DNA from: CAVTPU01 sp963736695
Lineage (GTDB): Bacteria; Actinomycetota; Actinomycetes; Mycobacteriales; Micromonosporaceae
NCBI GenBank assembly: GCA_963736695.1
Contig: CAVTPU010000004.1
Span: forward strand, 62,001 to 126,000
Direction of reading: 5' to 3'
Length of the DNA stretch: 64,000 nucleotides
Positions 52,877 to 61,447 of this stretch are shown piece by piece (position 1 is the first letter of the stretch; each line of letters opens with the position of its first letter). Under the pieces are notes generated by a model. That model saw nothing but the letters and a program-made list of their open reading frames with translations, was not told where the DNA came from and searched no databases. The translations under genes and the position numbers were made by a program.

Positions 52877-54642
52877 GTCGCGAGGGTCACGGCCATCGGC
52901 GTGTGGGTGGTGCGCACGACCTTGCCATCGCCGAGATACATGTGCACACCGCAGGGCAGGCACGGGTCGAAGCTGCGCACCGCCCGCATGATGTCGATGC
53001 CCTTGAACTTCTCCGGCGGGTTCTCCTCGAAGATCGGCGTGTTCTGCACGGCGTCCTCATAGGGTCCGGGGGTGCCGTAACTGTCCCGCACGCTGCCGTT
53101 CCACGGCGTCGGCGGATAGGGATGATAGTTGGCGATCTTCCCGTCGCGGATCACCATGTGGTGCGAGAGCACACCGCGCACCGCCTCGGTGAAGCCGCAG
53201 CTCGCCGCGTCGTCGGGCACCGTGAACGGAGTCCACGTGGTGCTGCGCCCCGCGCGGATCTCGGCCAGGGCCTGCTCCACGAAGTGCAGCGCGCAGCCCG
53301 CGGCGTACGCCTGGAAGTAGGTTCTGGCCCGGTTGCGTTCGAGTGCGTTGCTCCACTGGGGAATCTTCCACTCGAAACGCGCCTCGGGCTTGGACATGGT
53401 CTTCGGCAGGTTGATGACCACGCTGTGTCCGGTGGCGCGCACATAGTCGAAGTCGACGAGGCCGGCGAGCGCCGTCGTCCACAGGCGGGCTAGCGGGCCG
53501 CCGCCGGTGTCGAGCGGCAGATGGTCGGTGCCGTCGAACCAGCGCGGCGACATGGTCCAGCTGTATTTGTCGTCGAAGTCGCGCTTGCCGGGCCGGGGGA
53601 TCGTGTGCTGGTTCCACGGGTGTCGTTGGTCGATGGGATTGCCGAGTTCGTCGTGGGTGACGAACATGGGCTGGTCGGTCCAGTCCTCATAGAACGAGTG
53701 GCCGAGCAGGATCCGGATGCCGACGTTGATGTCGACGAGACTGGTCGTGACGAGTTTGCCGTCGACGACCACACCGGGCGTGACGAACATCTTGCGACCC
53801 CACTCGGCCATGTTGCGATAGGTGAAGTCGCAGTGGCGCGGGTCGTTGAGGCTGCCCCAACAGCCGAGCAGCACGCGTCGGCGGCCCACCTCCTCATAGC
53901 CGGGCAGCGCCTCATAGAAGAAGTCGAACAGGTCGTCGTGCATCGGCACGACCTTCTTCATGAACTCCACATAACGCATGAGGCGGGTCAGATAGTCGGT
54001 GAACAGTTGCACGGTGGCGACCGTGCCGACCCCGCCGGGATAGAGCGTGGAGGGGTGCACGTGGCGGCCCTCCATGAGGCAGAACATCTCGCGCGTGTAG
54101 CGGCTCACGGCGAGCGCCTCGCGATAGAACTCGCCCTCGAGCGGGTTGAGCGAACGCATGATGTCGCCGATGGTGCGCATGCCGTGCTCGGCGGCGTGCG
54201 GCGCCTCGGTGGCGTTGGCGCGCTCGAGCACCCCCGGGTTGGTCTCGCCGACCATCCGCGCGCAGTAGTCCACCCCGACCAGGTTCTCCTGGAAGATGTT
54301 GTGGTCGAACATGTATTCCGCGGCCTCGCCCAAGTTGATGATCCATTCGGCGAGGTGGGGCGGGCGCACGCCGTAGGCCATGTTCTGGTTGTAGACCGAG
54401 CAGGTCGCGTGGTTGTCGCCGCAGATGCCGCAGATGCGGCTCGTGATGAAGTGCGCGTCGCGTGGGTCCTTGCCCTTCATGAAGATGCTGTAGCCGCGGA
54501 AGATCGACGAGGTGCTGTGACACTCGACGACCCGCTTCTGCTTGAAATCGATCTTCGTGTAGATGCCGAGACTTCCCACGATCCGGGTGATCGGGTCCCA
54601 GGCCATCTCAACCAGGTCGCCGCCGCTCGCCGTCGTTGTCAT
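52873..54642 (-). CDS. [NiFe]-hydrogenase large subunit, group 1h/5 (actinobacterial type)
   Basis: The catalytic subunit that splits H2 at the NiFe(CN)2CO site, 589 residues. The L1 motif is RICGICGDNHATC (Cys71, Cys74) and the L2 motif is DPCLPCGVH (Cys561, Cys564), giving the four Cys ligands of nickel. The GDNHATCS form of L1 is characteristic of the group 1h/5 enzymes that oxidise hydrogen at atmospheric levels in air. Twenty-two residues follow the final His, consistent with a precursor cut by the protease encoded at 49249. The small-subunit gene is 46 bases upstream. The signal for export is absent, as expected for this group. Confidence 0.96.
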   Translation of the reverse strand: MTTTASGGDLVEMAWDPITRIVGSLGIYTKIDFKQKRVVECHSTSSIFRGYSIFMKGKDPRDAHFITSRICGICGDNHATCSVYNQNMAYGVRPPHLAEWIINLGEAAEYMFDHNIFQENLVGVDYCARMVGETNPGVLERANATEAPHAAEHGMRTIGDIMRSLNPLEGEFYREALAVSRYTREMFCLMEGRHVHPSTLYPGGVGTVATVQLFTDYLTRLMRYVEFMKKVVPMHDDLFDFFYEALPGYEEVGRRRVLLGCWGSLNDPRHCDFTYRNMAEWGRKMFVTPGVVVDGKLVTTSLVDINVGIRILLGHSFYEDWTDQPMFVTHDELGNPIDQRHPWNQHTIPRPGKRDFDDKYSWTMSPRWFDGTDHLPLDTGGGPLARLWTTALAGLVDFDYVRATGHSVVINLPKTMSKPEARFEWKIPQWSNALERNRARTYFQAYAAGCALHFVEQALAEIRAGRSTTWTPFTVPDDAASCGFTEAVRGVLSHHMVIRDGKIANYHPYPPTPWNGSVRDSYGTPGPYEDAVQNTPIFEENPPEKFKGIDIMRAVRSFDPCLPCGVHMYLGDGKVVRTTHTPMAVTLAT

Positions 54643-54688
54643 TGTGCGATCACTAAGCCTCTCTGCTTGCCGGCATCACAGTGGACAC

Positions 54689-55732
54689 TCACCACGGCTG
54701 CCGATAGCCGGTGAGCAACCGCTCGCCGCGGGTGCGCCAGCGTGGCTCGCGGTCGGCGGTGGCGAGGGTGAGTCCGCGCAGGGTGCGCACCAGCCGGCCA
54801 TAGACGCCGCTCGCGGCCGCGGAGACATGTGCCCCCGGAGGCTCGTCCATGAACGGCATGAACTTGTCCGGGAAGCCCGGCATGGTGCAGGCGATGCAGA
54901 TGCCGCCGACGTTGGGGCAGCCGCCGACGCCGTTGATCCAGCCCCGTTTGGGCACGTTGCACTTGACGACCGGTCCCCAGCAGCCGATCTTCACCAGGCA
55001 CTCGGGGGTGCCGTAGGAGTCGGTGAACTCGCCCTGCTCGTAGTAGCCGGCCCGGTCGCAGCCCTGGTGCACGGTGGCGGAGAAGAGCCATGTGGGGCGC
55101 AGCGCCTCGTCGAGCGGGATCATCGGCGCCGCCCCGGTCAGCTGATAGAGCAGATAGACGAGGGTCTCGCTGAGGTTGTCCGGTTGGATCGGGCAGCCGG
55201 GCACGTTGACGATCGGCAGTCCGGCCTTGGAGGTCCACTTCCAGCCGAGATAGTCGGCCACGCCCATCGCGCCCGTCGGATTGCCCTGCATGGCGTGAAT
55301 CCCGCCGTATGTCGCGCAGGTGCCGACCGCGAGCACCGCCGTCGCCTTCGGTGCGAGCCGGTCCAGCCACTCGCTGGTGGTGATCGGCTGACCGGTCGCC
55401 GGGTCGTTGCCGAACCCGCACCAATATCCCTCGGACTTGATCTTTTCGTTGGGGATGGAACCCTCGACGACGAGCACGAACGGCTCGAGTTCACCCCGGT
55501 CGGCCTTGTGCCACCAGTCGATGAAGCTGTCGGCGCCGTGCTCCGGGCCGCACTCGAAGTCGATGAGCGGCCAATGTACGGCGATCTTCGGCAGGCCGGG
55601 CAGCGCTCCGAGGACGATCTCTTCGATGCTGGGCTGGGTCGCCGCGGTCAGCGCGACGGAGTCGCCGTCGCAGCTGAGGCCGCCGTTCATCCACAGGATG
55701 TGCACGACCGGTGCGTCGTCGGTGTGGGTCAC
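54689..55732 (-). CDS. [NiFe]-hydrogenase small subunit, group 1h/5
   Basis: The electron-transfer subunit with three iron-sulfur clusters, 347 residues. Where most small subunits have CxxC for the proximal cluster, this one has CDGD (Cys21, Asp24); replacement of one Cys by Asp is a known trait of the actinobacterial-type enzymes and is linked to oxygen tolerance. Other ligand regions are seen in GTCATYGG, VPGCPIQPDN, HQGCDRAGYYEQGEF, KIGCWGPVVKCNVPKRGW and GGCPNVGGICIACTMPGFPD. There is no Tat signal. GTG 55732 has AGAAGGG eight bases upstream; a GTG at 55741 is also in frame but too close to it. It is the first gene of the minus-strand operon. Confidence 0.95.
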   Translation of the reverse strand: MTHTDDAPVVHILWMNGGLSCDGDSVALTAATQPSIEEIVLGALPGLPKIAVHWPLIDFECGPEHGADSFIDWWHKADRGELEPFVLVVEGSIPNEKIKSEGYWCGFGNDPATGQPITTSEWLDRLAPKATAVLAVGTCATYGGIHAMQGNPTGAMGVADYLGWKWTSKAGLPIVNVPGCPIQPDNLSETLVYLLYQLTGAAPMIPLDEALRPTWLFSATVHQGCDRAGYYEQGEFTDSYGTPECLVKIGCWGPVVKCNVPKRGWINGVGGCPNVGGICIACTMPGFPDKFMPFMDEPPGAHVSAAASGVYGRLVRTLRGLTLATADREPRWRTRGERLLTGYRQPW

Positions 55733-55877
55733 GCCAGCCACCCTTCTCGCGCGGACCTACCCGGAGGTTCTGATCACACCCAATAGTGCGTAATCCGGGC
55801 AATTCGCCAGTGCCCATCAGCATAGGTGTCGACCCGTCCCAGGCGACCCAGAAATCGCCGACACGTCGACAACAACA

Positions 55878-55919
55878 AACCGGGGCGCCGTCCCGCATAT
55901 GCGAGAGGGCGCCCCGGTT
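55878..55919 (-). terminator. rho-independent-type terminator of the cold-shock gene
   Basis: AACCGGGGCGCC (55878-55889) pairs exactly with GGCGCCCCGGTT (55908-55919). On the minus strand the stem is followed by TTGTTGTTG. It separates the cold-shock gene from the hydrogenase operon. Confidence 0.75.
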
Positions 55920-55929
55920 GACGTGTCAC

Positions 55930-55958
55930 CGGCTTCGAGGCTGGTGGCCTCGAAGCCG
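55930..55958 (-). terminator. first hairpin after the cold-shock gene
   Basis: A 12-bp exact stem (55930-55941 with 55947-55958) and five-base loop lie 20 bases after the cold-shock stop, just before the second hairpin at 55878-55919. The two act in series on the minus strand. Confidence 0.65.
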
Positions 55959-55977
55959 ATCGGCGTCGCGTTGGGTG

Positions 55978-56181
55978 TTACAGCGGCCGGATGTTGGAGG
56001 CCTGCGGCCCCTTCTGGCCCTGGGTGATTTCGAACTCCACCCGCTGGTTTTCGTTAAGTGTCCGAAAACCGCTGGAGGCGATGGCGGAGAAGTGCGCGAA
56101 CACGTCGGCTCCGCCACCATCCGGAGTGATGAAGCCGAAGCCCTTGTCCGCGTTGAACCACTTCACTGTGCCGACTGCCAT
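55978..56181 (-). CDS. cold-shock domain protein, CspA family
   Basis: A 67-residue single-domain OB-fold protein that binds single-stranded RNA and DNA and melts RNA structure. The RNP1 and RNP2 motifs are KGFGFITP and VFAHFSAI. Start ATG 56181 gives the standard MAVGTVKWFNADKG N-terminus and has AGGAG before it. The mRNA leader appears long and contains a strong hairpin (56271-56303), as is common for cold-shock genes, and two hairpins end the transcript. Confidence 0.96.
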   Translation of the reverse strand: MAVGTVKWFNADKGFGFITPDGGGADVFAHFSAIASSGFRTLNENQRVEFEITQGQKGPQASNIRPL

Positions 56182-56270
56182 ACCTACTCCTTGCCAGGCA
56201 ATCAGGCTCACACTGTGTGAGCCCGAGGGTGCGCGCTGATCACCTTCGACTTCCGGCGCCGAAACGACAC

Positions 56271-56303
56271 AAGCGCCTGAGGCATGAATCCCCTCAGGCG
56301 CTT
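56271..56303 (-). promoter_or_regulatory. hairpin in the long leader region of the cold-shock gene
   Basis: AAGCGCCTGAGG (56271-56282) and CCTCAGGCGCTT (56292-56303) form a 12-bp exact stem, 90 bases upstream of the cold-shock ATG on the minus strand. It may be a leader structure affecting translation or stability, or a terminator for transcripts entering from the right. The sequence alone does not decide. Confidence 0.45.
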
Positions 56304-56454
56304 CAAAAGCGGACAAACGAAGATCACAACGTACGGCGTGAGCCTAGCACAGCCGCGCGGCACTGAGCGCCTCTTGACGCAGAATTCCCACAACCACACC
56401 GACTCGAGCGGTCCCACACCCCATCATGAGGAGGTGGACGGGGAACCTCGACCG

Positions 56455-57861
56455 GTGGATATTCCCCGACGGCCGATCGCCGAATTCGTCGACGTCGTCG
56501 GCCTCGCCCGCACGGTCCGACTGCTCGACGCGGCGGCCCGATTCCGGCGGCTCGCGGCCGGCCGCGTTATCTGGACCCTCAGCTCCACCGCGACCGGAGG
56601 CGGCGTCTCCGAAATGCTGCGCGGCCTCGTCGGCTACACCCGCGATCTCGCTATCGACATCCGCTGGTTCATCATCGGCGGCGACGCCGACTTCTTCCGC
56701 ATCACCAAACGCCTGCACAATCACATCCACGGCCAACCCGGCGACGCGGGCCCGCTCGGCCCACGCGAGGAGAGGCACTTCACCGCCGTCGCCGGACACA
56801 ATCTCGCGGCGTTGAGGGAGCACATCCGCCCCGGCGACCTGGTCCTGCTGCACGACCCGCAGACCGCCGCCCTCATCGGCCCACTCGCCGCCGCCGGTGC
56901 CCACGTCGTGTGGCGCTGCCACATCGGCGCCGACCGGCAAAACGAACACACCCGCACCGCGTGGGACTTTCTGCGCCCACACCTCGACCAGGCCGAGGCC
57001 TGCGTCTTCAGCCACGACTCCTACGCGCCCGATTTTCTGCCGGAGCCGAAAGTCTGGGTCATTCCGCCATCGATCGACCCCTTCTCGCCGAAAAACCAGG
57101 ACCTCACGACCGAGACCGTGCACGCCATCCTCGCCGAGATCGGCGTGCTCGCCGGCGTCGAGCCGAGAGGCCCGGGCCACTTCACCCGCCGCGACGGCAC
57201 TCCCGGCGTCGTCGTCCACCCGGCCGCTGTCGTGGCGCAGACCAAACCGGGCCCCGACGACCCGTTGGTGGTCCAGATCTCCCGGTGGGACAGGCTCAAG
57301 GACATGAGCGGGGTGATGCGTGCCTTCACCGACCACGTCGCGCCGACCGGCGACGGATTTCTCGTGCTCGCCGGCCCCGCCGTCGAGGGCGTCGCCGACG
57401 ACCCGGAGGGCGCGCTCGTCTTCACCGAATGTCTCGCGCAGTGGCAAGCCTTGCCGTCGACCGTGCGCGACCGGATCATGTTGGTGACCTTGCCGATGAT
57501 CGACGTGGATGAGAACGGGGCGATGGTCAACGCCCTTCAACGTCAGGCGCGGGTGATCACCCAGAAGAGTCTCGCCGAGGGTTTCGGCCTCACCGTCTCC
57601 GAAGGCATGTGGAAGGGGCGGGCCGTCGTCGGGTCTGCGGTCGGGGGCATCGTCGACCAGATCAACCCCGACGTCGGAGTGCTGCTCGCCGACCCGACCG
57701 ACCTCGCCGCCTTCGGCGCCGTCGTGCGTGGGCTGCTCGACGAGCCAGATCGGGCGGCGCGCCTTGGCGCGGCCGCCCGCGGCTTCGTGCGAGACCACTT
57801 CGTCGGAGACCTGCACCTGCTGCGTTATGCCCAGCTCTTCGCCACGTTGGTCAACGGCTGA
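56455..57861 (+). CDS. GT4 glycosyltransferase, trehalose synthase (TreT)-like
   Basis: A 468-residue glycosyltransferase of the GT-B fold, nearest in pattern to trehalose glycosyltransferring synthases. The N-terminal domain has VIWTLSSTATGGGVSEMLRG (the GGGV donor loop) and a LLHDPQTAALIGPL strand. The C-terminal domain has VVQISRWDRLKDMSGVMRAF, then KSLAEGFGLTVSEGMWKGRAVVGSAVGG, with the nucleotide-sugar-binding EGFGLTVSE motif. It could make trehalose from NDP-glucose and glucose, but related GT4 enzymes use other acceptors. The start is uncertain: GTG 56455 has GGGGAA nine bases upstream, and GTG 56434 is also possible. It stands alone, closed by a 17-bp hairpin. Confidence 0.82.
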   Translation: MDIPRRPIAEFVDVVGLARTVRLLDAAARFRRLAAGRVIWTLSSTATGGGVSEMLRGLVGYTRDLAIDIRWFIIGGDADFFRITKRLHNHIHGQPGDAGPLGPREERHFTAVAGHNLAALREHIRPGDLVLLHDPQTAALIGPLAAAGAHVVWRCHIGADRQNEHTRTAWDFLRPHLDQAEACVFSHDSYAPDFLPEPKVWVIPPSIDPFSPKNQDLTTETVHAILAEIGVLAGVEPRGPGHFTRRDGTPGVVVHPAAVVAQTKPGPDDPLVVQISRWDRLKDMSGVMRAFTDHVAPTGDGFLVLAGPAVEGVADDPEGALVFTECLAQWQALPSTVRDRIMLVTLPMIDVDENGAMVNALQRQARVITQKSLAEGFGLTVSEGMWKGRAVVGSAVGGIVDQINPDVGVLLADPTDLAAFGAVVRGLLDEPDRAARLGAAARGFVRDHFVGDLHLLRYAQLFATLVNG

Positions 57862-57897
57862 TCACCGGGTGATCGCTCGGACACTGATCTCGTCAAC

Positions 57898-57937
57898 GTG
57901 GCGTTTGCGGGTCGCTGCAACGACCCGCAAACGCCAC
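57898..57937 (+). terminator. 17-bp stem, 6-base loop terminator
   Basis: GTGGCGTTTGCGGGTCG (57898-57914) pairs exactly with 57921-57937 around CTGCAA. It lies 36 bases after the stop of the glycosyltransferase gene and would end that transcript. Confidence 0.78.
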
Positions 57938-58232
57938 GATCTGTGAGCCTGCGTCTTCAGACGAGTGGACACAGTGGAGGACGTGTGCGGTTGCACAGCG
58001 GACCTCTGCGACGAGGATTCGCGAGGGGCAAAGTGTGTGCACGAGGCGGCGTCATGCTGGCGTCCGCGATATGGGTGGGGAGCGATATGGGTGGGGGGCG
58101 GCGCGAAATGCACCGCCCCCCACCCATGAACTGCTGATGACGCCAACCAGGCTGGCGGGTCGGGCTGCCGACCCGTACCAGGCTCGGTCTTGAAGAACCG
58201 TCGGTCGGCTCAGCCCATCATGACGAAGGCCG
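57938..58232. other. intergenic region between convergent genes, with tandem repeat and hairpin
   Basis: No gene is supported. A 15-base unit GCGATATGGGTGGGG occurs twice at a 16-base period (58066-58080 and 58082-58096). CGGGTCGG (58156-58163) and CCGACCCG (58168-58175) form an 8-bp hairpin downstream of the minus-strand binding-protein gene and probably end its operon. Confidence 0.5.
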
Positions 58233-59414
58233 TCACGACAGCCTGATCGCCGGGTCGACGAACTCGTTGGTGACCAGGTCGGCCGGTGTCAGGTTGTTCT
58301 TGATCTCCTTGCGCTGCCCGGCATAGATCGGCCCCACGATCTCGATCACCTGCTTGATCCGGTCGAGATCGAAGTCACCGAGGGTGTTGTTGGTTCCGTT
58401 GCCGACTATCTTGAGCTTGAGTTGCTGCTCGACGCTGTAGGCGGCGAGGTCCTTCGAATAGGGGAAACCCTTGTAGGCGTCGTTGAGCTTGATGATGAGT
58501 TCGTTGGTGCTGGCCGCGTTCTTCACGAAATCGATCTGTGACTGTTGCACGATCGGCACGAGCTTCTTCAGGCACGCGGCATGCTGGTCTTTCTTGTCCG
58601 CGCGCACGACCAGCGACTCCGGATAGATGGGATAGCCCGTGTCGTGAATGAGCTGGAACTGCACCTGCTTCTTCCAGATCGGCAGCTGCTTCTCATAGAT
58701 GAACGGCTCGTTGGTGGCGAAGCCCTGCTGGGCGATCTTGCCCCGCTCGGCGACGAACCGGGTCGGGCTTCCGTCATAGGAGCCGTCGACCTGATCGCGT
58801 TTGAGGATGCCCGAACCGGTCAGATAGTCCATGTAGGTCGCGCCGTTGAAATAGAGCACGGTCGTCTTGGTCTTTCCGATGTCCACGATGGAGTGGAAGG
58901 TGGGGTTCGCCGCCGGGTCCCACATGATCATGTAGGGCGCGATGTCGAACGGTGCGGCGACCGCGACGACCGGTTGCTTCGCGGACAGGCCGATCGCGTC
59001 GTCGGTGGAGACCTGGCCGAGCATGATCTCCGGATCGGCGTACATCTGGGTTCCGGCGTTCTGGAAGGCGATCGCCGGTCCGCCGGCCCTGATTTCGATC
59101 GTGACGCCGGTGTCCTTGCCCTGCGCGACCAGCGCTCCGGTCACCCGCTTCTTGTTGGCGTCGATCGTGGGGTTGGCGCCGAGAAGGTTATACAGCGCAC
59201 CGTGTTCGGCCTCGGGGGTCCAGGCCGCCTGCACCACGATGTTGGCGGGGCAGACCGACGCGAGATCGAGCCCACCAGCTCCTGGGCTCAGGCTGGGGCC
59301 GGCGGCCTTCGGAGTGTCCGTGGAGCCGCACCCAGCCAGCAGCGCGACGGTCATCGCCGTGGCGACACCGGCCCAGCGTCGCCGAACGGCGGCGGCAGTG
59401 GTGATTCGGATCAT
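58233..59414 (-). CDS. ABC transporter substrate-binding lipoprotein, NMT1/SsuA-like
   Basis: A 393-residue lipoprotein (lipobox LLAGC, Cys29) of the NMT1/THI5-like periplasmic-binding fold, the class that captures thiamine precursors, alkanesulfonates, nitrate and similar small molecules. VVQAAWTPEAEHGALYNLLG opens the binding domain; the middle has GQVSTDDAIGLSAKQPVVAV and the end GDFDLDRIKQVIEIVGPIYAG. AGGAGA precedes the ATG. It is the last gene of a five-gene minus-strand set with permease, ATPase, amidohydrolase and a second binding protein. The amidohydrolase suggests a nitrogen heterocycle as cargo; this is inference. Confidence 0.9.
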   Translation of the reverse strand: MIRITTAAAVRRRWAGVATAMTVALLAGCGSTDTPKAAGPSLSPGAGGLDLASVCPANIVVQAAWTPEAEHGALYNLLGANPTIDANKKRVTGALVAQGKDTGVTIEIRAGGPAIAFQNAGTQMYADPEIMLGQVSTDDAIGLSAKQPVVAVAAPFDIAPYMIMWDPAANPTFHSIVDIGKTKTTVLYFNGATYMDYLTGSGILKRDQVDGSYDGSPTRFVAERGKIAQQGFATNEPFIYEKQLPIWKKQVQFQLIHDTGYPIYPESLVVRADKKDQHAACLKKLVPIVQQSQIDFVKNAASTNELIIKLNDAYKGFPYSKDLAAYSVEQQLKLKIVGNGTNNTLGDFDLDRIKQVIEIVGPIYAGQRKEIKNNLTPADLVTNEFVDPAIRLS

Positions 59415-59468
59415 CTGTCTCCTTAGGGGAGGCCGGTCGGGTGACCGGACAGGCGGAGCTCGTCGGCG

Positions 59469-60659
59469 CTATGGGGTGGATCTGCCGGACGAGCGAGTGG
59501 GAAGGTCTGATTCGGACTCGTGCCACGCGTTGACCCGTCGGGCGATTCCCCCGAAGAACCAGAAGACGGCCAGGCCGAGCATCGAGGCGAGAAACGCGGC
59601 GGCGAAGAGCCTCTCCGGCTCCAGATTGCGCTGGTAGATGGAGATCAACTGTCCGATGCCGGGTGAGCCCTGCTGGAAGAAGTAGTCGCCGACGACCGCA
59701 CCGATGACCGAGGCGCCGGCGGAGATGCGTAGCCCGGTGAAGATCGCTGGCAGCGCCGCCGGAAGCTTGAGTTTGAGCAACTGGGCCAGCCAACCGGCGC
59801 GATGCAGGCGGAACAGATCGCGCAGTCCCGGGTCGACCGAGCGCAGGCCGAAGAGGGTGTTCGCGATGATCGGGAAGATCGAGATGAGTACGCAGACCAG
59901 AACCCGGCTGGCGAAGCCGAAGCCGAACCAATAGCCGAGCAACGGCACGAGGGCGAGAACCGGGACTGTCTGCAGCGCCACGGCGTAGGGATAGACCGAG
60001 CGCTCCATCCACGATGATCGGTTCATCACGATCGCCAACCCGCCGCCGAGCACCACGCTCAAAGCCAAGCCGGTGACGGCCACTCTCGCCGAAAGCGCCA
60101 CGCCCTGCAGAAGCTCGGCGAGATTGTCAGGGTCGAGCAGCGCGACCGAGATCACCGCGTGCGGCGGCGGCAGCAGGAAACGGAGCTCCTCGTCGATGAT
60201 CAGATAGCTCGTGACATACCACGCGATGAGCACGACGCCGAGAGCGCCAGCCGGTGCGGCCAGCCGGCGACCGAGGCGCCTCGCCCACGGTCCGAGCGTG
60301 CCGGTGAGCCTCGCCATCGCGGCCGATCCGGCCGCCGTCGGGGCGGACTGAGTCGCGGTGGTGGCCGGTTGCGGATCCGGGGTCGCCGTCGTGGCCGCCG
60401 TCTCGTCGCCGGCCGGCGACGGGGTGGACTCGCTCGCGGCGGCGCGGGCCGTTGCCTTGGCCGTCCTCCCGGTCCTCGTGGCCTTCGTGGCCTTCGCCTG
60501 GGTCGGCGGCCGCTCCTCCGCCGGCGGTGGCTCCACCGGATCCGACAGCGCCTGATCCGACAGCGCCTGATCCGACTGGGCCTGACTCGTCTGCGCCGAG
60601 GCGGTCCGCCGTTTCGTCGCCGTCTTCCTCGGCGTCGGTGTCGGTTGTGGACTGTTCAT
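59469..60659 (-). CDS. ABC transporter permease with long disordered N-terminus
   Basis: A 396-residue permease of the SsuC/TauC/ThiX type. The first 130 residues are a Thr/Ala/Pro/Lys-rich disordered extension containing a tandem SDQAL repeat. Six membrane helices follow, with the ATPase-coupling EAA-type loop near FRLHRAGWLAQLLKLKLPAA and AGASVIGAVVGDYFF. Family members are usually about 250-280 residues, so the N-terminal extension is extra. The ATG overlaps the ATPase stop (ATGA). Confidence 0.88.
   Translation of the reverse strand: MNSPQPTPTPRKTATKRRTASAQTSQAQSDQALSDQALSDPVEPPPAEERPPTQAKATKATRTGRTAKATARAAASESTPSPAGDETAATTATPDPQPATTATQSAPTAAGSAAMARLTGTLGPWARRLGRRLAAPAGALGVVLIAWYVTSYLIIDEELRFLLPPPHAVISVALLDPDNLAELLQGVALSARVAVTGLALSVVLGGGLAIVMNRSSWMERSVYPYAVALQTVPVLALVPLLGYWFGFGFASRVLVCVLISIFPIIANTLFGLRSVDPGLRDLFRLHRAGWLAQLLKLKLPAALPAIFTGLRISAGASVIGAVVGDYFFQQGSPGIGQLISIYQRNLEPERLFAAAFLASMLGLAVFWFFGGIARRVNAWHESESDLPTRSSGRSTP
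60541..60585. repeat. 15-bp tandem repeat inside the permease gene
   Basis: TCCGACAGCGCCTGA occurs twice exactly (60541-60555 and 60556-60570) and a third time with changes (60571-60585). It keeps the reading frame and encodes repeated SDQA units in the disordered N-terminal part of the permease. Confidence 0.8.
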
Positions 60660-61447
60660 GCCGTGGCCTTCCTGCCCCGTGCTGCCGTCGTCGTGACCGG
60701 GGTGGGCTCGTCTCCGCTGAGACGGGCGAAGACCTCGGCTGTCAGGGCCGCGAATTCCGCGGTGAACCGCCACTTCGGCGGGCGTGGATAGGGTGCGGGA
60801 ATCTCGACGACTCCCGTGACGCGACCGGGCCGAGTGGAGAAGACCAGCACTCGGCTGGCGAGATAGACGGCTTCGGCGACCGAGTGGGTCACGAAGACAG
60901 CGCCGAAGCGGTCGGCGGTGAACAGGTTCTGCAACTCGTCTCCGAGCCGGCCCCGGGTCAGCTCGTCGACGGCCCCGAACGGTTCATCGAAGAGAAACAG
61001 GTCGGGACGCAGGGTCAGCGCACGCGCCACCGAGGCGCGCATCCGCATTCCGCCCGACAGGGTACGGGGACGGTGGCTGGCCACCTCGCTCAAGCCAACC
61101 CTCGCGAGAGCCTCGTCGGCTCGGGCGCGGCGTTGCTTGCGCGGCAAACCGTGCAGTTCGCAGAGCAGCTCCACATTGCGTCGCACGCTGCGCCATGGGA
61201 GCAGCGTCGGGTCCTGGAACACGACCCCGGTTGTCTCCGCGGTGCGCTCGAGGGTGCCTGCGGTCGGTTCGGCGAGACCCGCCGCGAGACGCAGCAGCGT
61301 GCTCTTGCCGCATCCCGATGGTCCGACGATCGCGACGAACTCGCCGGCTCGCACGCTCAGCGACACCGAGTCGAGCACATGTGCCCCGCCCGGATAGTCG
61401 AGGTCGACGTCGCGTAATGTCAGCAGCGCGGGTTGATCATCACTCAT
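60656..61447 (-). CDS. ABC transporter ATP-binding protein, nitrate/sulfonate/thiamine-precursor type
   Basis: A 263-residue ATPase. Walker A is GPSGCGKST, the Q-loop is in VVFQDPTLLPW, the signature is LSGGMRMRASVARAL, Walker B is LFLFDEPF and the switch His lies in VFVTHSVAEA. Residues after 220 are a short extension ending in a basic tail. The ATG overlaps the amidohydrolase stop, with AGGAG upstream, and its own stop overlaps the permease start. Confidence 0.94.
   Translation of the reverse strand: MSDDQPALLTLRDVDLDYPGGAHVLDSVSLSVRAGEFVAIVGPSGCGKSTLLRLAAGLAEPTAGTLERTAETTGVVFQDPTLLPWRSVRRNVELLCELHGLPRKQRRARADEALARVGLSEVASHRPRTLSGGMRMRASVARALTLRPDLFLFDEPFGAVDELTRGRLGDELQNLFTADRFGAVFVTHSVAEAVYLASRVLVFSTRPGRVTGVVEIPAPYPRPPKWRFTAEFAALTAEVFARLSGDEPTPVTTTAARGRKATA

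Noticed and set aside
57862..58146. A 94-codon minus-strand frame in the gap after the GT4 gene
   Set aside because: It runs through the terminator hairpin and a tandem repeat, has no ribosome site and no domain pattern.
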